This document shows positions 32,113 through 42,167 of a DNA stretch of 64,000 nucleotides, one piece after another. Both the position numbers and the translations under genes were made by a program. The DNA comes from Vibrio hepatarius (GTDB lineage: Bacteria > Pseudomonadota > Gammaproteobacteria > Enterobacterales > Vibrionaceae), in assembly GCF_011806575.1 (NCBI RefSeq), contig NZ_JAATOO010000012.1, positions 62,001 to 126,000 of the forward strand, in the 5' to 3' direction. Within the stretch, counting starts at the first letter, position 1. Each line of letters starts with the position of its first letter. Under the pieces are notes generated by a model, which ran no database searches, had not been told where the DNA came from, and saw only the letters and a program-made list of their open reading frames with translations.

Positions 32113-34332
32113 TTAGCCTAAACGCTTCACCGAAATAACATCTTTAATCTGTTCAACGCGCGTGTTGATACGGTTCAACACTTCAACGTTGGTGACCTCT
32201 AAATCAAAGTCCATGATAGAGAGCTGCTTACGGTAATCCATACGACTCTTCATGCTGGTAACTTTGATTTTCTCATTGGCAAACAAGGTAGTGATGTCTT
32301 TAAGTAGACCACCACGCTCCATGGCTTCAACACGGACGGTCAAGATGTAAGAACCCACAAAACCGCTGCCCCAAACCGTATCAATGATACGTTCTGGTGC
32401 GTGGTGACGAAGCTCGTCTAGCTGCTCACAGTCAGCTCGGTGCACCGAAATACCACGACCTTGGGTGATGTAGCCACAAATATCATCGCCTGGGATCGGC
32501 TGACAACAACGCGCTAAGTGAGTCATCAGATTATCGACCCCTTCAACCACCACGGCGTCTTTTTTCGGGCGACTTTGTGCGGGGGTTTTATGTCCGGCTT
32601 CCTGAAGTTTCTCCAGTGCTTGCTGGTCTTCTTCTTCCGCCGTCGGTTTGTTTACCAACGCGTTGATGTGGTTGATGATCTGGTTGATACGTAGGTCACC
32701 ACTACCGACACCAACATACAGTTCGTCGGCTGAATTGACGTTGAATCGCTTCAGCGCATATTGCTCTGCGTGTTTGAGTGTCGCACCAATCTTGGCAAGT
32801 TCTGTTTCGAGAATCTCACGACCCGCTTCGAGATTCTTCTCACGCGATTGCTTACGGAACCAAGCGTTAATCTTAGCGCGCGCACGACCTGAATGAACAA
32901 AGCCCAATGACGGGTTTAGCCAGTCACGTGATGGGTTCGGCTCTTTCGAGGTGATGATTTCCACCTGGTCACCCATATGCAATTTATGGGTAAACGGTAC
33001 GATACGACCTGCGACCTTGGCACCGATACAACGATGACCAACTTCTGAATGGATATGGTAAGCAAAGTCGAGTGGCGTCGCGCCCATCGGCAAGTCGACG
33101 ACGTCGCCACGCGGGGTAAAGGCGTAAACTCGGTCATCAAACACTTGGCTACGCACTTCGTCCAGCATCTCTCCGGAGTCCGACATTTCTTCCTGCCAAT
33201 CAAGCAGTTTACGTAGCCAGGTAATTTTCTCATCGTACCCGCTGCGACCAGCGCCACCTTCTTTGTACTTCCAGTGCGCTGCCACACCCAACTCCGAATC
33301 CTCATGCATCTGTTTGGTACGGATTTGGATTTCAATGGTCTTGCCTTCTGGGCCAAGAATCACGGTGTGGATCGATTGGTAACCATTCGGTTTTGGGTTC
33401 GCGACGTAATCGTCAAACTCGCTTGGTAAGTGCTTGTACTTGGTATGCACGGTACCAAGCGCCGCGTAACAATCTTGCAGCTTGTCCGCGATAATACGCA
33501 CCGCACGTACGTCAAACAGCTCATCAAATGCTAAGCCTTTCTTCCGCATCTTACGCCAGATGCTGTAGATGTGTTTTGGTCGGCCACTGACTTCAGCGTT
33601 GATGCCAGACTCTCGCATCTCTTTTGACAAGTCATCGACAAAATCTTTGATGTACTGTTCGCGAACGATACGTCGCTCAGACAGCTGTTTGGCGATCTGT
33701 TTGTAGGTATCTGGTTGCTGATAACGGAAAGCGTAATCTTCGATTTCCCATTTCAACTGACCGATACCCAAACGGTTGGCGAGTGGCGCGTAGATATTGG
33801 CACACTCTTTTGCCGCCGCACGACGTACTTCGTCCGGCGCTTTTTTCACTTCAATTAGATTAGAAATGCGCTCGGCAAGCTTGATGATCACGCAGCGGAA
33901 ATCGTCCACCATCGCCAGCAACATGCGGCGTACGTTATCAACCTGTGCCGATGCTGCGCTGCCTTCCATGGTCACATTGAGTTGCCCCAACGCTGCCATT
34001 TCTTCAACGCCATCAATCAACTTGATGGTTTCTTTACCAAAATCTTCTTCTAATGCTTCTCTTTTGTATGCTCCGGCAGAAACCAGAGGGAAGAGCATCG
34101 CTGCGACTAAGGTTGCTTTGTCCATCGACAGCGTGATGAGAATTTCGATCATTTCTCGGCCACGCCATAACAAAAGCGGGCCTTGTTCGTTATCTTTTAA
34201 AATGGTTTCGCAGTGGCCGTACACCTCTTTCAGGCGTTTCGCAACTGGCTTATCCTGACCTAAACTGGCAATCCACTTATCTAGCTCAAACTGTTCATCT
34301 TGATTCAAATGTGCGCTTCTAACCGCAACCAT
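32113..34332 (-). CDS. relA: GTP pyrophosphokinase (ppGpp synthetase I)
   Basis: A 739-residue ribosome-linked alarmone synthetase. The N-terminal hydrolase-like domain is inactive in appearance: the catalytic HD pair is replaced by AAMLFPLV. The synthetase domain follows, with YQSIHTVI and EIQIRTKQMHEDSELGVAAHW near 325-360. Then come TGS (about 405-465), the helical and zinc-finger region with CCQPIPGD near 612, and a C-terminal ACT domain. RelA makes (p)ppGpp when uncharged tRNA enters the ribosome. It lies between rlmD and mazG on the same strand. Confidence 0.97.
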   Translation of the reverse strand: MVAVRSAHLNQDEQFELDKWIASLGQDKPVAKRLKEVYGHCETILKDNEQGPLLLWRGREMIEILITLSMDKATLVAAMLFPLVSAGAYKREALEEDFGKETIKLIDGVEEMAALGQLNVTMEGSAASAQVDNVRRMLLAMVDDFRCVIIKLAERISNLIEVKKAPDEVRRAAAKECANIYAPLANRLGIGQLKWEIEDYAFRYQQPDTYKQIAKQLSERRIVREQYIKDFVDDLSKEMRESGINAEVSGRPKHIYSIWRKMRKKGLAFDELFDVRAVRIIADKLQDCYAALGTVHTKYKHLPSEFDDYVANPKPNGYQSIHTVILGPEGKTIEIQIRTKQMHEDSELGVAAHWKYKEGGAGRSGYDEKITWLRKLLDWQEEMSDSGEMLDEVRSQVFDDRVYAFTPRGDVVDLPMGATPLDFAYHIHSEVGHRCIGAKVAGRIVPFTHKLHMGDQVEIITSKEPNPSRDWLNPSLGFVHSGRARAKINAWFRKQSREKNLEAGREILETELAKIGATLKHAEQYALKRFNVNSADELYVGVGSGDLRINQIINHINALVNKPTAEEEDQQALEKLQEAGHKTPAQSRPKKDAVVVEGVDNLMTHLARCCQPIPGDDICGYITQGRGISVHRADCEQLDELRHHAPERIIDTVWGSGFVGSYILTVRVEAMERGGLLKDITTLFANEKIKVTSMKSRMDYRKQLSIMDFDLEVTNVEVLNRINTRVEQIKDVISVKRLG

Positions 34333-34403
34333 CGTTTTCGTCCTAGTTCTTTATTTTTATCTTCGACTTATTTCCCTGTAAGACTCGTACAGACGAAATA
34401 AGT

Positions 34404-35723
34404 TTACTCCTTTACAAAAAGTGCCATCGATTCAAGATGACTGGTGTGCGGGAACATGTCCAACATACCTAATTTTTCTAGCTTAAATCCTTGGCTGAGC
34501 AAGCTTTGTGAATCTCTGGCTAGAGTAGCAGGATTACAGGAAACATAAACGACTCTCTCCGCTCCAAGTTCAGAAAGTTGATCTACGATGCCGCTCGCCC
34601 CTGCCCTCGCCGGATCGAGCAATACTTTATCAAACTTCTCTCCTGCCCAAATCTGACCAGAAAAGTCCTGCTCTAGATTTGCCTGATAAAACTGCGCATT
34701 GCTTAGGCCATTTCTCGCTGCATTTGCCGCTGCTTTTTCAACCATCACATCAACGCCTTCAACGCCCACCACGCTCGCCACTTGTTGTGCGATCGGTAAG
34801 CTGAAGTTGCCCAAACCACAAAACAAATCCAACACTCGGTCCTGTGAAGAAAGCACCAACCAATCTATCGCTTGCTTAACCATGCTGTTGTTGACTTGCT
34901 GGTTCACCTGAATAAAGTTGTTCGGTTCAAAGGCAATTTCAACCCCAGCTTCCAAGTAATAACCAGAATCACCGCAAATAAGGTTCAGTTGGTCATTCTG
35001 TGGCATCAGATACAAACTGACTTTATGGCGATTTGAAAACTCAACCAAGGCATTATTATCGTCATCTTTTAGCGCTTTAGAATGACGCAACACAATGATT
35101 CGTGTGTTGTCGGCCTTGACCAATTCAACATGGCCTAACGTTTCTTGATGAGAAAAACCAGCTAACAACAGCTGTAATTCCGGCAACAACTCGTCCAATT
35201 CTGGCGCTAACACGGGGCAATGGGTTACGTTGACGATCTCTTTGCTGTGCTTTTTACGAAAACCGAACTGCAATTGACGACTCTTTTTATCAAGCAGCAA
35301 ACTAATGCGCGCACGGCGTCGGTAGCCTCGCTCATCAGCGATAATTGGCGCATCCAGCTCAGCAGTTTGACCAGAGAACTTTTTCATCAATTGGCTCAAC
35401 GTATGCTGTTTGTACTCACGTTGGTCATCAATCGACAAATGCTGCATATTACAGCCACCACATTGCTGATAATGCGGACAAAACGGCTCAACACGTTGCG
35501 TGCTCGCTTTCTGAATTTTGATTAAGTTGGCACGAGAGAACTTACTCTTTGATTCGGTCAGTTGAATCAGCACTTGCTCACCCGGCAGTGCCCCTTCGAT
35601 AAAGACTGGTTTTTTGTTCTGATAGGCGATACCAGCGCCATGGTGATCGAGTTTTTCTACCTGTACGGACTGATGTTTGGTATTGAGTTGAGTTTTCTTC
35701 TTCGGTTGGAAAAAACGCGCCAT
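34404..35723 (-). CDS. rlmD: 23S rRNA (uracil(1939)-C5)-methyltransferase RlmD
   Basis: A 439-residue protein. It has an N-terminal TRAM domain (about 15-75), an iron-sulfur cluster motif [14 protein letters not shown] near 83-96 with a later Cys in HCPVLAP, and a SAM-dependent methyltransferase domain. The latter has [14 protein letters not shown] near 300 and the catalytic [11 protein letters not shown] near 393. It makes m5U1939 in 23S rRNA. It is divergent from barA and upstream of relA, the same order as in E. coli. Confidence 0.95.
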   Translation of the reverse strand: MARFFQPKKKTQLNTKHQSVQVEKLDHHGAGIAYQNKKPVFIEGALPGEQVLIQLTESKSKFSRANLIKIQKASTQRVEPFCPHYQQCGGCNMQHLSIDDQREYKQHTLSQLMKKFSGQTAELDAPIIADERGYRRRARISLLLDKKSRQLQFGFRKKHSKEIVNVTHCPVLAPELDELLPELQLLLAGFSHQETLGHVELVKADNTRIIVLRHSKALKDDDNNALVEFSNRHKVSLYLMPQNDQLNLICGDSGYYLEAGVEIAFEPNNFIQVNQQVNNSMVKQAIDWLVLSSQDRVLDLFCGLGNFSLPIAQQVASVVGVEGVDVMVEKAAANAARNGLSNAQFYQANLEQDFSGQIWAGEKFDKVLLDPARAGASGIVDQLSELGAERVVYVSCNPATLARDSQSLLSQGFKLEKLGMLDMFPHTSHLESMALFVKE

Positions 35724-35886
35724 GCTCTGTGCCTATGTATTAATGCTCTAAATTGCGGTTCAGGCTCTACCTTTTGTACCTGAATCATTGTCTGAGTCGA
35801 CCGAGTTGATTATGCTTATCGATTCGGCAGTCTCAGCTTATATTGCGACTATTTTCCCATATCCACACCACGATGTTTAGACAATA

Positions 35887-38667
35887 ATGACAAGATATGG
35901 CTTACGCGCCCGCGTTATTACTCTTACTCTCGCGCCGACATTAATTATCGGGTTACTTTTAAGCGCGTTTTTCTCGTTTAACCGCTACCACGACTTAGAA
36001 ACCCAAGTATTCAATTCTGGCCTGAATATTATCGAGCCATTAGCCATCGCCAGTGAAGACGGACTTAAAAAGAATAGTCGAGAATCGGTGCGCCGCATCA
36101 TCAGCTACGCGCATCGTAAAAACTCTAAATTTGTCCGCAGTATCGCGGTATTTGATTACAACCATGAGCTGTTCGTTACCTCTAACTTCCACCCCAATTT
36201 CGAATCGCTAACATTTCCGAAAAATGAACCTATTCCGCTACTGGTCAGTTCGACACTCAAAGACGATACGTTAATTTTACGAGCGCCTGTGGTGGCCGAA
36301 TCAAGCCTGATTTCAACCTCACGTGGTAAAGAAAACACGCCAGCGCTCGGCTATGTTGCTATAGAGCTCGACTTATCATCACTGCGTTTGCAGCAATACC
36401 AAGAAGTGTTCTCGGCATTTTTGGTTTTATTGGTTGGCTTAGGTTTGGCGGCGGTGTTTGCCTATCGATTAATGTACGATGTAACGCGCCCGATTTCACA
36501 CATGAAGAATATGGTCGACCGTATCCGTCGTGGCCACCTCGATGTACGTATCGAAGGTAAAATGCACGGCGAGCTAGACTCATTGAAAAACGGCATCAAC
36601 GCGATGGCGGTTTCGTTGTCTGAATACCATGTTGAGATGCAGCACAGTATCGACCAAGCGACATCAGATTTACGCGAGACGTTGGAACAGCTTGAAATCC
36701 AGAACGTAGAACTCGATATCGCGAAAAAACGAGCACAAGAGGCGGCGCGCGTTAAATCAGAGTTCCTCGCCAACATGTCACACGAACTTCGCACCCCACT
36801 TAATGGCGTGATCGGTTTTACCCGTCAAATGCTGAAAACGCAGTTGACCAATAGCCAAACCGATTACCTACTAACGATTGAAAAATCAGCGAAGAACTTA
36901 CTGAACATCATCAACGACATTCTTGATTTCTCTAAGCTCGAAGCTGGCAAACTGGCTCTGGAAAACATTCCGTTCGATTTCCAAGAGTCGCTTGAAGAAG
37001 TGGTGAGCTTGCAGGCCACCAGCGCTCACGAAAAAGGCCTTGAACTGACCTTGAAGATCGATCCTAAGATTCCACCAGGTCTGGTCGGTGACTCACTGCG
37101 TATTCAGCAAGTTCTGACCAACCTTGTCGGTAACTCGATCAAATTTACTGAGCACGGCAACATCGATATAAGCGTCGAGCTACGGTCGCAAAAAGAAGAT
37201 ACTGTCGAGCTGCAATTTATGGTGCGTGATACCGGTATCGGTATCTCCGAGCGTCAACAAGCCCAGTTGTTCCAAGCATTCAGTCAGGCTGATGCGAGTA
37301 TTTCACGTCGCTATGGCGGTACGGGTCTAGGCTTGGTTATTACCCAGAAACTGGTCAGCCAAATGGGTGGCGAAATCAGCCTAACCAGCCGTCTGCACCA
37401 AGGCTCTACCTTCTGGTTTACACTGCGCCTCAGCGCGACCGACATGCCAGTCAGCGAGTTGGTCGATACAGAAAGCCTCAATCAGCGCAGCCTGTTGTTA
37501 GTCGAACCAAACATGCAAGCCGCGTCGGTCATACAGCAAATCTTAGTACAGGAAGGGTTAATCGTGACCTACCGATCTTCGCTGCCTGATGACGAAGAAA
37601 GTTATGATTACGTGCTACTCAACTTGGCACCAAACAAAGAACACGAAACAGCAGAAGTAGAAAAACGTGTCGAGCAAGCCATGCGCTGCGCGCCGCATGT
37701 CGTAGTCGGCACGCCAAGTACCACACTCGCACTCTCGGATCATCTCATCCAGAAATATCCGATTCACTGTATTACTAAGCCACTCTCTCGCAAGCGCTTG
37801 TTGCAAACGTTAACCGCTAACCAAGACAGTTTGCCGACACTGCCAAACGTGGTGCAGCAGAGTGAAACCCTACCACTAACCGTTATGGCGGTAGACGACA
37901 ACCCAGCCAACCTGAAGCTGATCAGCGCACTGCTTCAGGAACGGGTAGAAAAAGTGGTCACCAGCACCAACGGCCTCGACGCGGTCAAACAAGCCAAAGT
38001 TCAGGCGTTCGATATCATTTTGATGGATATACAAATGCCGCACATGGACGGGGTGACCGCGTGTGAAGAGATCAAGAAAACCGAGCTGAACGCGAAGACG
38101 CCAGTCATCGCAGTAACGGCTCACGCAATGAGCGGTGAGCGCGACCGACTATTGAACGCGGGTATGGACGATTACCTCACAAAACCAATCGAAGAGCACG
38201 TGTTGCAACAGGTTTTGGTTCACTGGAGTCCACTGACAGACGAAGAAAAGATTGAAAAGATTGCGCCTTCATATATCGAACCCGAACAAGAAACACCACT
38301 ACCTGCCTCTCCAGCGACAGCGCAAAATATCAGTATCGACTGGGATGCAGCTCTGAAGCAATCAGCAAATAAAGTCGACCTTGCCAAAGATATGCTGCAG
38401 ATGTTGGTCGACTTTATCCCAGAAGTAGAAGAGATCGTTGAACAGGCGTTGGAGCAAGGAGACTTTCCTCGCGAAGACCTCATCCACGTGATACACAAGC
38501 TGCACGGTAGTAGCTCATACTGCGGCGTACCAACTCTGAAACAGCTATGCGCAACCTTAGAGCAAGCGCTGCGTTCAGGCGCTAGCATTGACGATATCGA
38601 ACCGGAGATCTTCGAGTTACAAGACGAAATGACCAAAGTCATCGCCACGGCCAAACGCTACTTGTAG
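35887..38667 (+). CDS. barA: hybrid sensor histidine kinase BarA (VarS-type)
   Basis: A 926-residue tripartite kinase. Transmembrane helices near 9-32 and 174-195 enclose a periplasmic sensor region. HAMP is at about 196-248. The HisKA motif MSHELRTPLNGVIGF has phospho-acceptor His299. The ATPase domain is at about 400-515. A degenerate receiver-like region (about 535-640) precedes a true receiver with Asp714 in ILMDIQMP. The C-terminal Hpt domain has His873 in HKLHGSSS. BarA/VarS phosphorylates UvrY/VarA to raise CsrB-type RNAs. Divergent from rlmD; the response regulator is not in this window. Confidence 0.95.
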   Translation: MTRYGLRARVITLTLAPTLIIGLLLSAFFSFNRYHDLETQVFNSGLNIIEPLAIASEDGLKKNSRESVRRIISYAHRKNSKFVRSIAVFDYNHELFVTSNFHPNFESLTFPKNEPIPLLVSSTLKDDTLILRAPVVAESSLISTSRGKENTPALGYVAIELDLSSLRLQQYQEVFSAFLVLLVGLGLAAVFAYRLMYDVTRPISHMKNMVDRIRRGHLDVRIEGKMHGELDSLKNGINAMAVSLSEYHVEMQHSIDQATSDLRETLEQLEIQNVELDIAKKRAQEAARVKSEFLANMSHELRTPLNGVIGFTRQMLKTQLTNSQTDYLLTIEKSAKNLLNIINDILDFSKLEAGKLALENIPFDFQESLEEVVSLQATSAHEKGLELTLKIDPKIPPGLVGDSLRIQQVLTNLVGNSIKFTEHGNIDISVELRSQKEDTVELQFMVRDTGIGISERQQAQLFQAFSQADASISRRYGGTGLGLVITQKLVSQMGGEISLTSRLHQGSTFWFTLRLSATDMPVSELVDTESLNQRSLLLVEPNMQAASVIQQILVQEGLIVTYRSSLPDDEESYDYVLLNLAPNKEHETAEVEKRVEQAMRCAPHVVVGTPSTTLALSDHLIQKYPIHCITKPLSRKRLLQTLTANQDSLPTLPNVVQQSETLPLTVMAVDDNPANLKLISALLQERVEKVVTSTNGLDAVKQAKVQAFDIILMDIQMPHMDGVTACEEIKKTELNAKTPVIAVTAHAMSGERDRLLNAGMDDYLTKPIEEHVLQQVLVHWSPLTDEEKIEKIAPSYIEPEQETPLPASPATAQNISIDWDAALKQSANKVDLAKDMLQMLVDFIPEVEEIVEQALEQGDFPREDLIHVIHKLHGSSSYCGVPTLKQLCATLEQALRSGASIDDIEPEIFELQDEMTKVIATAKRYL

Positions 38668-38707
38668 GTAGCGCTTAGCCATATAAGGGCAGAGCTAAAA
38701 TGCTCAG

Positions 38708-39958
38708 CTACTTGATATTGGTGACATTGTCTTCGGCTTGATAAAACTGGTAGTCGTTTTTGTTGAGTTGTTTCACCGCATACATAGCTTGGTCGGCCTG
38801 ATGCACCAGTTTCTCAGCATCAATGCCGATAGTTTTTCCAACCGAAATACCGACACTACAGCCGACGCTGAATACACAAGATTGATAAGCAAAAGGAAGA
38901 TTTGCCAAGCGCACCGCGTCAGAGGCCATGTCTTCGAGCAGCTCTTGATCGGTTTTCTGCAGCGCGAGATAAATGACAAACTCATCACCACCAATACGAC
39001 CAACCACACCAGGTACATTACTGTCCGCCTGTAAGGTCGAAAAACGCTTGGCGATCTCTTTCAGCACAAAGTCACCGGCAGCGTGACCATAGCTATCATT
39101 GATGTCTTTGAACCCATCAAGGTCAACCAATAACAGGGCAATATAGCGACTAGAAGACGCCACTTGTTCGATGTATTTCTCACAGCCCAAACGGTTTTTC
39201 AATCCAGTCAGAGTGTCTTGCTCAGCGAGATTACGATAGTACTGCTCCCAGTGTTCAATTTGTGAACGCAAACCACGTTCACGTTCTATCGCATGGCGTG
39301 AGTTCTCAATGAAAGTATTAACGCTATTGACCACCACTCCAAGCTCGTTCTCCTGATTGTTCTTGTCGATAGGAATCAAATCCGTATTGCCCGGCGTAGC
39401 GGAGTTGAGCGCGTTCGATAGAGACGTCAGTGGCTTACCAATAATGCGTTCAAACACCAATACCAATGCTATTACTGTGACAAAAAACTGCCCTAAGGCA
39501 AACGCAACTTGGCTAAATACCTGAGACAATGCTTCCTTTTGAAGCACTGTGTGGTTGTTATGAATATACAAAGTACCTAACGGTTCACCGTCGGTAGGAG
39601 AGTATAATCGGTACTGATTTGAATGAGTCCATAAGCTGTTTTCAGTATCGAGCACGTGGTTGGATGAAAACGACACCCCTTCATCACTTTCTAGACGGAC
39701 CGCGTCGATTTCTTCGTGCAACAACAGCGAAGAGATCACTTCGTCCGCAATCTCTTTGTTATTGACGTAAAGCGCGATCGCTGCCGTATTAGATAATGAT
39801 AACGCCAGTTTCTGCTCAAGCTCTTTGTGGTTTTTATCTGCTTGAGCAAAACCAACCGTAACCATAATCACTAGCAGACACACTAAGTACATCATCGCCA
39901 GAATCGATACGATTTTGAGCAGGCGATTTGATAGCGACTTGGAATTCGGTCTATTCAT
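38708..39958 (-). CDS. membrane diguanylate cyclase (GGDEF protein)
   Basis: A 416-residue protein with transmembrane helices near 15-37 and 145-167 around a periplasmic sensor of about 105 residues. A HAMP-like linker (about 170-225) and a C-terminal GGDEF domain (about 245-405) follow. The catalytic motif is intact in GRIGGDEFVIYL, and LVDLDGFKDINDSYGH is present, so cyclic-di-GMP synthesis is likely. The usual RxxD inhibitory site before GGDEF is not seen. It overlaps the upstream PstS-like gene by eight bases and is last in a three-gene unit. Confidence 0.9.
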   Translation of the reverse strand: MNRPNSKSLSNRLLKIVSILAMMYLVCLLVIMVTVGFAQADKNHKELEQKLALSLSNTAAIALYVNNKEIADEVISSLLLHEEIDAVRLESDEGVSFSSNHVLDTENSLWTHSNQYRLYSPTDGEPLGTLYIHNNHTVLQKEALSQVFSQVAFALGQFFVTVIALVLVFERIIGKPLTSLSNALNSATPGNTDLIPIDKNNQENELGVVVNSVNTFIENSRHAIERERGLRSQIEHWEQYYRNLAEQDTLTGLKNRLGCEKYIEQVASSSRYIALLLVDLDGFKDINDSYGHAAGDFVLKEIAKRFSTLQADSNVPGVVGRIGGDEFVIYLALQKTDQELLEDMASDAVRLANLPFAYQSCVFSVGCSVGISVGKTIGIDAEKLVHQADQAMYAVKQLNKNDYQFYQAEDNVTNIK

Positions 39959-40361
39959 CTATTTGTAATGCCACCCTAAGCCCTGAGCCTTCTGGTGGCG
40001 CTTCTCTCATATAGCCAATGGCTTGTGGGTTATTGGTCAGTTTATCCAACAACTCTTGTCTCGAACCCACCTCTTCAGGTGCACGCATACTGCCGGAAAA
40101 CTTAAGCTTCGCCCAATAAGCGTTAACTTGGCTAATCCTCATATTTGTGACTTTTTCAAAAAACAATCGCCGGTCTTCTCCAGTGCGGTCCAGTACTTGG
40201 TCGACATAAATATCGCCGACACTCTTTCTTCGTCCTAAGTAGACGTCTGCAACCTCGTCCACAGCAGAAACCTGTATCGGGCTTTTTTCATTCACAACCA
40301 CGTAAATGTCTGCATACGTCGACGTGGTGATAAACAATATTAGGAAGCTAAAATATTTCAT
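39951..40361 (-). CDS. small PstS-like periplasmic protein
   Basis: A 136-residue exported protein (signal peptide about 1-17, TTSTYAD). It resembles a single lobe of a phosphate-binding PstS-like protein: VVVNEKSPIQVSAVDEVADVYLGRRKSVGDI near the N-terminus and NNPQAIGYMRE near 110. It is far shorter than transport binding proteins (about 270-350 residues), so it is more likely a sensor partner than a transport subunit. It lies between a porin-like gene and a GGDEF gene and overlaps the latter. The ligand is unproven. Confidence 0.75.
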   Translation of the reverse strand: MKYFSFLILFITTSTYADIYVVVNEKSPIQVSAVDEVADVYLGRRKSVGDIYVDQVLDRTGEDRRLFFEKVTNMRISQVNAYWAKLKFSGSMRAPEEVGSRQELLDKLTNNPQAIGYMREAPPEGSGLRVALQIDE

Positions 40362-40369
40362 ACTGCCTC

Positions 40370-41644
40370 CTAAAAAATAAAGTTCATATTGAGGGTATAT
40401 ACTTGGACATCACGCCCTTTCTCTATCCCTTCTGTTGACGTCGCCCACAACCCGTAGCCGTATGGCTCAATATCGATATGATCGACTTGCGCTTTTAACG
40501 CTAAGTTAGGTAGCAGATCCCAGCGCACCCCCAGCGAGTAGGTTTGTTGTTCTATTCGAACCGAGTTAATCCCAAATAACGCCCCAGCCTGTAGAGGTCC
40601 TAGTGCTGGGTTCAAAACACTCCAATCACTACTGGACTCATATCTATCATTAGATTGTTTAACTCGTCCATAAATCGCGTAAGGTGTCACTGAACCAAAT
40701 GTTCTACCCAAGAGCGCATAACCGCCTTCACCTTGTGGAATAGAATCTTGGTCCGCGTAAACTTTGAATAACTCAGACTGAAAACTCCAAACCCCATCGA
40801 AGTAAGTCACAGCGGCTTGTAAGTAATTCACTCGCTCGTCTTCCACTACTAAGTAGTCATAAACTTGTTGTGCATCACTACTGATTCCAGGAATGCCTAA
40901 GTCGGCAACTCCTTTCACTTGCGTCTGAACATTGGTAATAAAGTCATCGTGATCGACGCTTAAGTTACCCACTCGAGCATATGATAGCTGCCACTGCCAA
41001 GCATCCTGGTCTAGCTCTAAGGAGAGACTAAGAAGGTTGTCGAGCTTGGTTTCGTACTCTTGGTCTGATAGGGCTAGCTCACCATCTTCTCTGTTTTGCC
41101 CATACTCAAGCGTCGCGCTCCAGTTGAAGTCTGGGTTATTAGAAATGTAACTGATGCCGACACCGTCTAAGTTGTTAAACGGAATACCGCCGTATAATTC
41201 TAGAGGTGGGCGAACCCAGAGGTGAGCGTAATCAATCTGGCGGCTATCCGCAGCCGCATAGGCACTGACGCCGATACGACCAGCACGGAAGCTCCAATAT
41301 TCATTGGGTTCATAGCGGACAAAAGCTAATTCAGTCAACGCATCCAGATCGTGGGAGACATTGTTGTCCAGTAACAGTTGAGCTGTCACTGACCATTGTC
41401 TGTTGAAGGCACCATCAAGTTGCAACCCCAGATTGGAATCGCTAAAAAACGAGCCGTTATCGTCAATATCGACCGATTGGGTGATATCTCTTCGGTAAGC
41501 TAAATCTTCTTCATTTTCGTAGGCGTAGCCCATAGTTCCAAAACCAGAAGTCGACCACTCCACTGCGTGAATATGACTACTGGATGTAACAAGCCCTAGA
41601 AAAAGAACACTGCGCGCAAGCATAACCGTATTGTGTTTAGACAT
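40370..41644 (-). CDS. porin-like outer membrane protein
   Basis: A 424-residue protein with a signal peptide (cleavage near residue 28, SSHIHAVEW). It has many amphipathic beta-strands, such as YWSFRAGRIGVSAY and YSLGVRWDLLPNLALKAQVDHIDI, and a C-terminal phenylalanine (LNMNFIF). These are the features of an outer-membrane beta-barrel. I do not recognise the specific family or substrate. It is first in a unit with the PstS-like and GGDEF genes, eight bases from the former. Confidence 0.8.
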   Translation of the reverse strand: MSKHNTVMLARSVLFLGLVTSSSHIHAVEWSTSGFGTMGYAYENEEDLAYRRDITQSVDIDDNGSFFSDSNLGLQLDGAFNRQWSVTAQLLLDNNVSHDLDALTELAFVRYEPNEYWSFRAGRIGVSAYAAADSRQIDYAHLWVRPPLELYGGIPFNNLDGVGISYISNNPDFNWSATLEYGQNREDGELALSDQEYETKLDNLLSLSLELDQDAWQWQLSYARVGNLSVDHDDFITNVQTQVKGVADLGIPGISSDAQQVYDYLVVEDERVNYLQAAVTYFDGVWSFQSELFKVYADQDSIPQGEGGYALLGRTFGSVTPYAIYGRVKQSNDRYESSSDWSVLNPALGPLQAGALFGINSVRIEQQTYSLGVRWDLLPNLALKAQVDHIDIEPYGYGLWATSTEGIEKGRDVQVYTLNMNFIF

Positions 41645-41703
41645 ACTGCGGTCCTTAGCAAATACGAATTAATTTATTAGTTGTTATTTAAACTTTTGTA
41701 TCA

Positions 41704-41731
41704 AGTATACCAACACTGAGAAAACTGTAAT
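41704..41731 (-). promoter_or_regulatory. promoter candidate for the porin/PstS-like/GGDEF unit
   Basis: On the minus strand ATTACA and TATACT are separated by 16 bases. The start would lie about 52 bases before the porin ATG. Confidence 0.5.
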
Positions 41732-41763
41732 GTGGTTGTTATTAAATTATTGTTCAAAGCATA

Positions 41764-41786
41764 AAAAAAGCGACTTAAAGTCGCTT
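41764..41786 (-). terminator. terminator overlapping the acpS stop
   Basis: AAGCGACT/AGTCGCTT eight-base-pair stem followed on the minus strand by T7. The right arm includes two bases of the acpS stop codon. It ends the long rpoE-acpS cluster. Confidence 0.88.
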
Positions 41787-42165
41787 ATTTTTCAAAAATT
41801 ACCGTTGCTACTGCGTAATGCCGTTCATCGGATATAGAAAGGTGTATATGCCGAACTTGCTTGTTTCGCGCAATTTCGAGCGCTTTGTTCGATAGCGTTA
41901 ATTGCGGCGCACCATGTTCATCATTTGTTACACAAAAATCATGAAAGGTGACGCCAAGCGCGATACCGGTACCTAGTGCTTTCGATGCAGCTTCTTTGGC
42001 GGCAAAGCGTTTCGCGAGGAAACGCCCTTGCTGCTTCAGACTGTGAAACTTTTCAAACTCCAATTCGGTCAAGATGCGACGAGCAAACGCCTCGCCGGTT
42101 CGTGCGAGCGCTTTTTCAACGCGCTCTATCTCGGCAATATCCGTCCCCAACCCGACAATCGCCAT
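41785..42165 (-). CDS. acpS: holo-[acyl-carrier-protein] synthase
   Basis: A 126-residue protein, the family length. It contains the metal-binding [15 protein letters not shown] motif at residues 5-19 and [15 protein letters not shown] near 54. It transfers 4'-phosphopantetheine from CoA to acyl carrier protein. It starts two bases after pdxJ, the same pair as in E. coli, and ends inside a terminator. Confidence 0.97.
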   Translation of the reverse strand: MAIVGLGTDIAEIERVEKALARTGEAFARRILTELEFEKFHSLKQQGRFLAKRFAAKEAASKALGTGIALGVTFHDFCVTNDEHGAPQLTLSNKALEIARNKQVRHIHLSISDERHYAVATVIFEK

Positions 42166-42167
42166 AA

